Positions 62,221 through 64,000 of a DNA stretch of 64,000 nucleotides are shown here, in pieces. Source of the DNA: Allodiplogaster sudhausi (taxonomy: Eukaryota > Nematoda > Chromadorea > Rhabditida > Diplogasteridae); NCBI GenBank assembly GCA_945643635.1, contig CALZFC010000274.1, positions 1,223,501 to 1,287,500 of the forward strand. The letters run 5' to 3'. The notes below the pieces were generated by a model. The model did no database searches. It was not told the DNA's origin and saw only the letters and a list, made by a program, of their open reading frames with translations. Made by a program: the position numbers and the translations under genes. Each line of letters starts with the position of its first letter. Within the stretch, counting starts at the first letter, position 1.

Positions 62221-63743
62221 CTCCAAGCAAACTTGGGCTTTCTTATTTTGGCTGTTGGATTCATCATCAAGGGACCCTGTAGACTATCCTTGCTTCGTTT
62301 GAAGTCAATCGGATACAAAAATTTTTTCGACATGATCATTAAGCTAGTTCACGGACAGTAATCTAAAAGCAAACTTGGGCTTTCTTATTTCGGCTGTCGG
62401 ATTCATCATCAAGGGACCCTGAAGACTATCCTTGCTCAGTTTGAAGTCAATCGGATACAAAATTTTGTCGACATGGTCATCAAGCTAGTTTACGGACCAT
62501 ACTCTCCAAGCAAACTTGGGCTTTCTTATTTTGGCTTTCGGATTCATCATCAAGGGACCCTGAAGACTATCCTTGCTTAGTTTGAAGTCAATCGGATACA
62601 AAAATGTTTTCGACAAGGTCATCAAGCTAGTTCACGGACCATACTCTCCAAGCAAACTTGGGCTTTCTTATTTTGGCTGTCGGATTCATCATCAAGATAC
62701 CCTGAAGACTATCCTTGCTTCGTTTGAAGTCAATCGGATACAAAAATTTTTTCGACATGGTCATCAAGCTAGTTCACGGACCATAATCTCCAAGCAAACT
62801 TGGGCTTTCTAATTCTGGCTTTCGGATTCATCATCAAGGGAACCTAAAGACTATCCTTGCTTAGTTTGAAGTCAAGCGGATTCAACAAAATTTTCGACAT
62901 GGTCATCAAGCTGTTTTTCTTTCTTGACTTGTCTTGACTTGACTTGAATTGTCTTGACTTGACTTGTCTTGACTTGTTTTGACTTGACTTGTCTTGACTT
63001 GACTTGTCTTGACTTGTCTTGACTTGCTTGACTTGTCTTGACTTGACTTGACTTGTCTTGACTTGTCTTGACGACTTGACTTGTCTTGACTTGACTTGAC
63101 TTGTCTTGACTTGTCTTGACTTGACTTGTCTTGACTTGTCTTGACTTGACTTGTCTTGACTTGTCCTGACTTGTCTTGTCTTGTCTTGACTTGACTTGTT
63201 TTGAATTGTCTTGACTTTCTCCAAGCAAACTTGGGCTTTCTTATGTTGGCTGTCGGATTCATCATCAAGGGACCCTGAAGACTATCCTTGCTTAGTTTGA
63301 AGTCAATCGGATTCAACAAAATTTTCGACATGCTCATCAAGCTATTTGTCTTTCTTGACTTGTCTTGAATTGACTTGAATTGTCATGGCTTGACTTGTGT
63401 TGACTTGACTTGTCTTGACTTGTCTTGACTTGTCTTGACTTGTCTTGACTTGTCTTGACTTGTCTTGACTTGCTTGACTTGACTTGTCTTGACTTGACTT
63501 GACTTGTCTTGACTTGTCTTGACTTGTCTTGACTTGTCTTGACTTGACTTGTCTTGACTTGAGTTGACTTGTTTTGAATTGTCTTGACTTTCTCCAAGCA
63601 AACTTGGGCTTTCTTATTTTGGCTGTTGGATTCATCATCAAGGGACCCTGTAGACTATCCTTGCTTCGTTTGAAGTCAATCGGATACAAAAATTTTTTCG
63701 ACATGATCATTAAGCTAGTTCACGGACAGTAATCTAAAAGCAA

Positions 63744-64000
63744 ACTTGGGCTTTCTTATTTTGGCTTTCTGATTCATCATCAAGGGACCCTGAAGACTAT
63801 CCTTGCTTCGTTTGAAGTCAATCGGATACAAAAATTTTTTCGACATGATCATTAAGCTAGTTCACGGACAATAATCTAAAAGCAAACTTGGGCTTTCTTA
63901 TTTTGGCTTTCGGATTCATCATCAAGGGACCCTGAAGACTATCCTTGCTTCGTTTGAAGTCAATCGGATACAAAAATTTTTTCGACATGATCATTAAGCT
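63744..64000. repeat. Monomers beyond the right higher-order boundary
   Basis: After the last B block and its GTAGAC monomer, the expected TTTCGGCTGTCGG / CTCAG monomer is absent. Instead there are CTTCG / GATCATTAAG monomers (one with GGCTTTCTGATTC), linked by ACAATAATCTAAAAGC. The higher-order phase therefore ends at about 63,744-63,760. The last monomer is cut by the window edge. Confidence 0.85.

Larger units (their letters stand above)
59265..63743. repeat. Region VII: 1,371-bp A+B higher-order unit
   Basis: Blocks: B 59,265-59,511; A 60,205-60,485; B 60,611-60,848; A 61,542-61,847; B 61,973-62,220; A 62,913-63,218; B 63,344-63,591. The unit is six monomers plus a 306-bp A and a 248-bp B block: 852 + 289 + 231 = 1,372, observed 1,371 (61,542 to 62,913), with one base lost at about 62,461. 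Monomers after B carry GGCTGTTGGATTC (instead of GTCGG). One monomer per unit has an ATGTTTTCGAC tract, followed by AAGG or ATGG. Confidence 0.9.
1..64000. repeat. Hierarchical satellite array filling the window
   Basis: Every stretch I read belongs either to a 142-bp tandem monomer or to a block of 10-bp (5+5) repeats. Sixty-nine blocks total about 17.9 kb; the remaining 46 kb, after restoring a 17-bp linker per block, equals about 333 monomers. All monomers and blocks run in the same orientation; I saw no inverted segment. No unique sequence is present. The array reaches both window edges: the left edge lies at the very start of a block and the right edge inside a monomer, so its true extent is unknown. 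Function is not shown; nucleosome-sized monomers organised in higher-order repeats are typical of eukaryotic centromeric or pericentromeric heterochromatin (family knowledge). Confidence 0.97.

Noticed and set aside
1..64000. CRISPR array
   Set aside because: Regular spacing exists, but the sequences between repeats are themselves repeats, not unique 25-40 bp spacers, and there are no cas genes.
1..64000. The whole window as an assembly artefact of a short tandem repeat
   Set aside because: Monomer types, private variants and block lengths differ in an ordered way that fits real HOR evolution. Local artefacts are still possible at 1,291-1,299 and in 49.7-59.3 kb.

Overview
The whole 64 kb window is satellite DNA. 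I find no protein-coding gene, RNA gene, transposon or CRISPR array. It is built from two tandem-repeat families that interrupt each other in a regular way: (1) a 142-bp monomer, about 38% GC, roughly 333 copies; and (2) 69 blocks of a 10-bp repeat (CTTGACTTGT with CTTGA/CTTGT pentamer variants), mostly 180-310 bp long and together about 17.9 kb (about 28% of the window). Each block sits at the same point of a 142-bp monomer and replaces its 17-bp linker. This rule reproduces the block-to-block distances I checked to within a few bases, and the remainders match visible small indels.

Host: this is heterochromatin-like DNA of a eukaryote (nucleosome-sized monomer, higher-order repeats, no genes in 64 kb). 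I cannot name the lineage. The satellite matches no family I recognise, and there is no gene to anchor taxonomy.

Layout. Region I (1-6,342) is a more diverged mixture of A and B blocks, with a poly-G junction at 1,291-1,299. Region II (6,343-8,739) is exactly 17 uninterrupted monomers. Region III (8,740-21,376) carries only A blocks, in two alternating subtypes, with a super-period of 3.5-4.0 kb. Region IV (21,377-38,230) mixes A and B blocks and contains a 6.02-kb long-range duplication. Region V (38,231-46,545) carries only B blocks, with a clean 1,354-bp unit (eight monomers plus a 238-bp block). Region VI (46,546-59,264) alternates A and B in a 4.35-kb super-unit, present twice and partly a third time; it is rich in single-base deletions. 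Region VII (59,265-64,000) has a 1,371-bp A+B unit that breaks down after about 63,740.

The hierarchy is therefore 10-bp repeat, then 142-bp monomer, then a 1.1-1.4 kb higher-order repeat (HOR), then a 3.5-6 kb super-repeat. Hybrid blocks, 10-bp length steps and 142-bp-multiple length differences all point to unequal exchange and slippage as the driving processes. Long reading frames on the minus strand are by-products of the stop-free 10-bp repeat and should not be annotated as genes. A centromeric or pericentromeric role is plausible but not shown by sequence alone.
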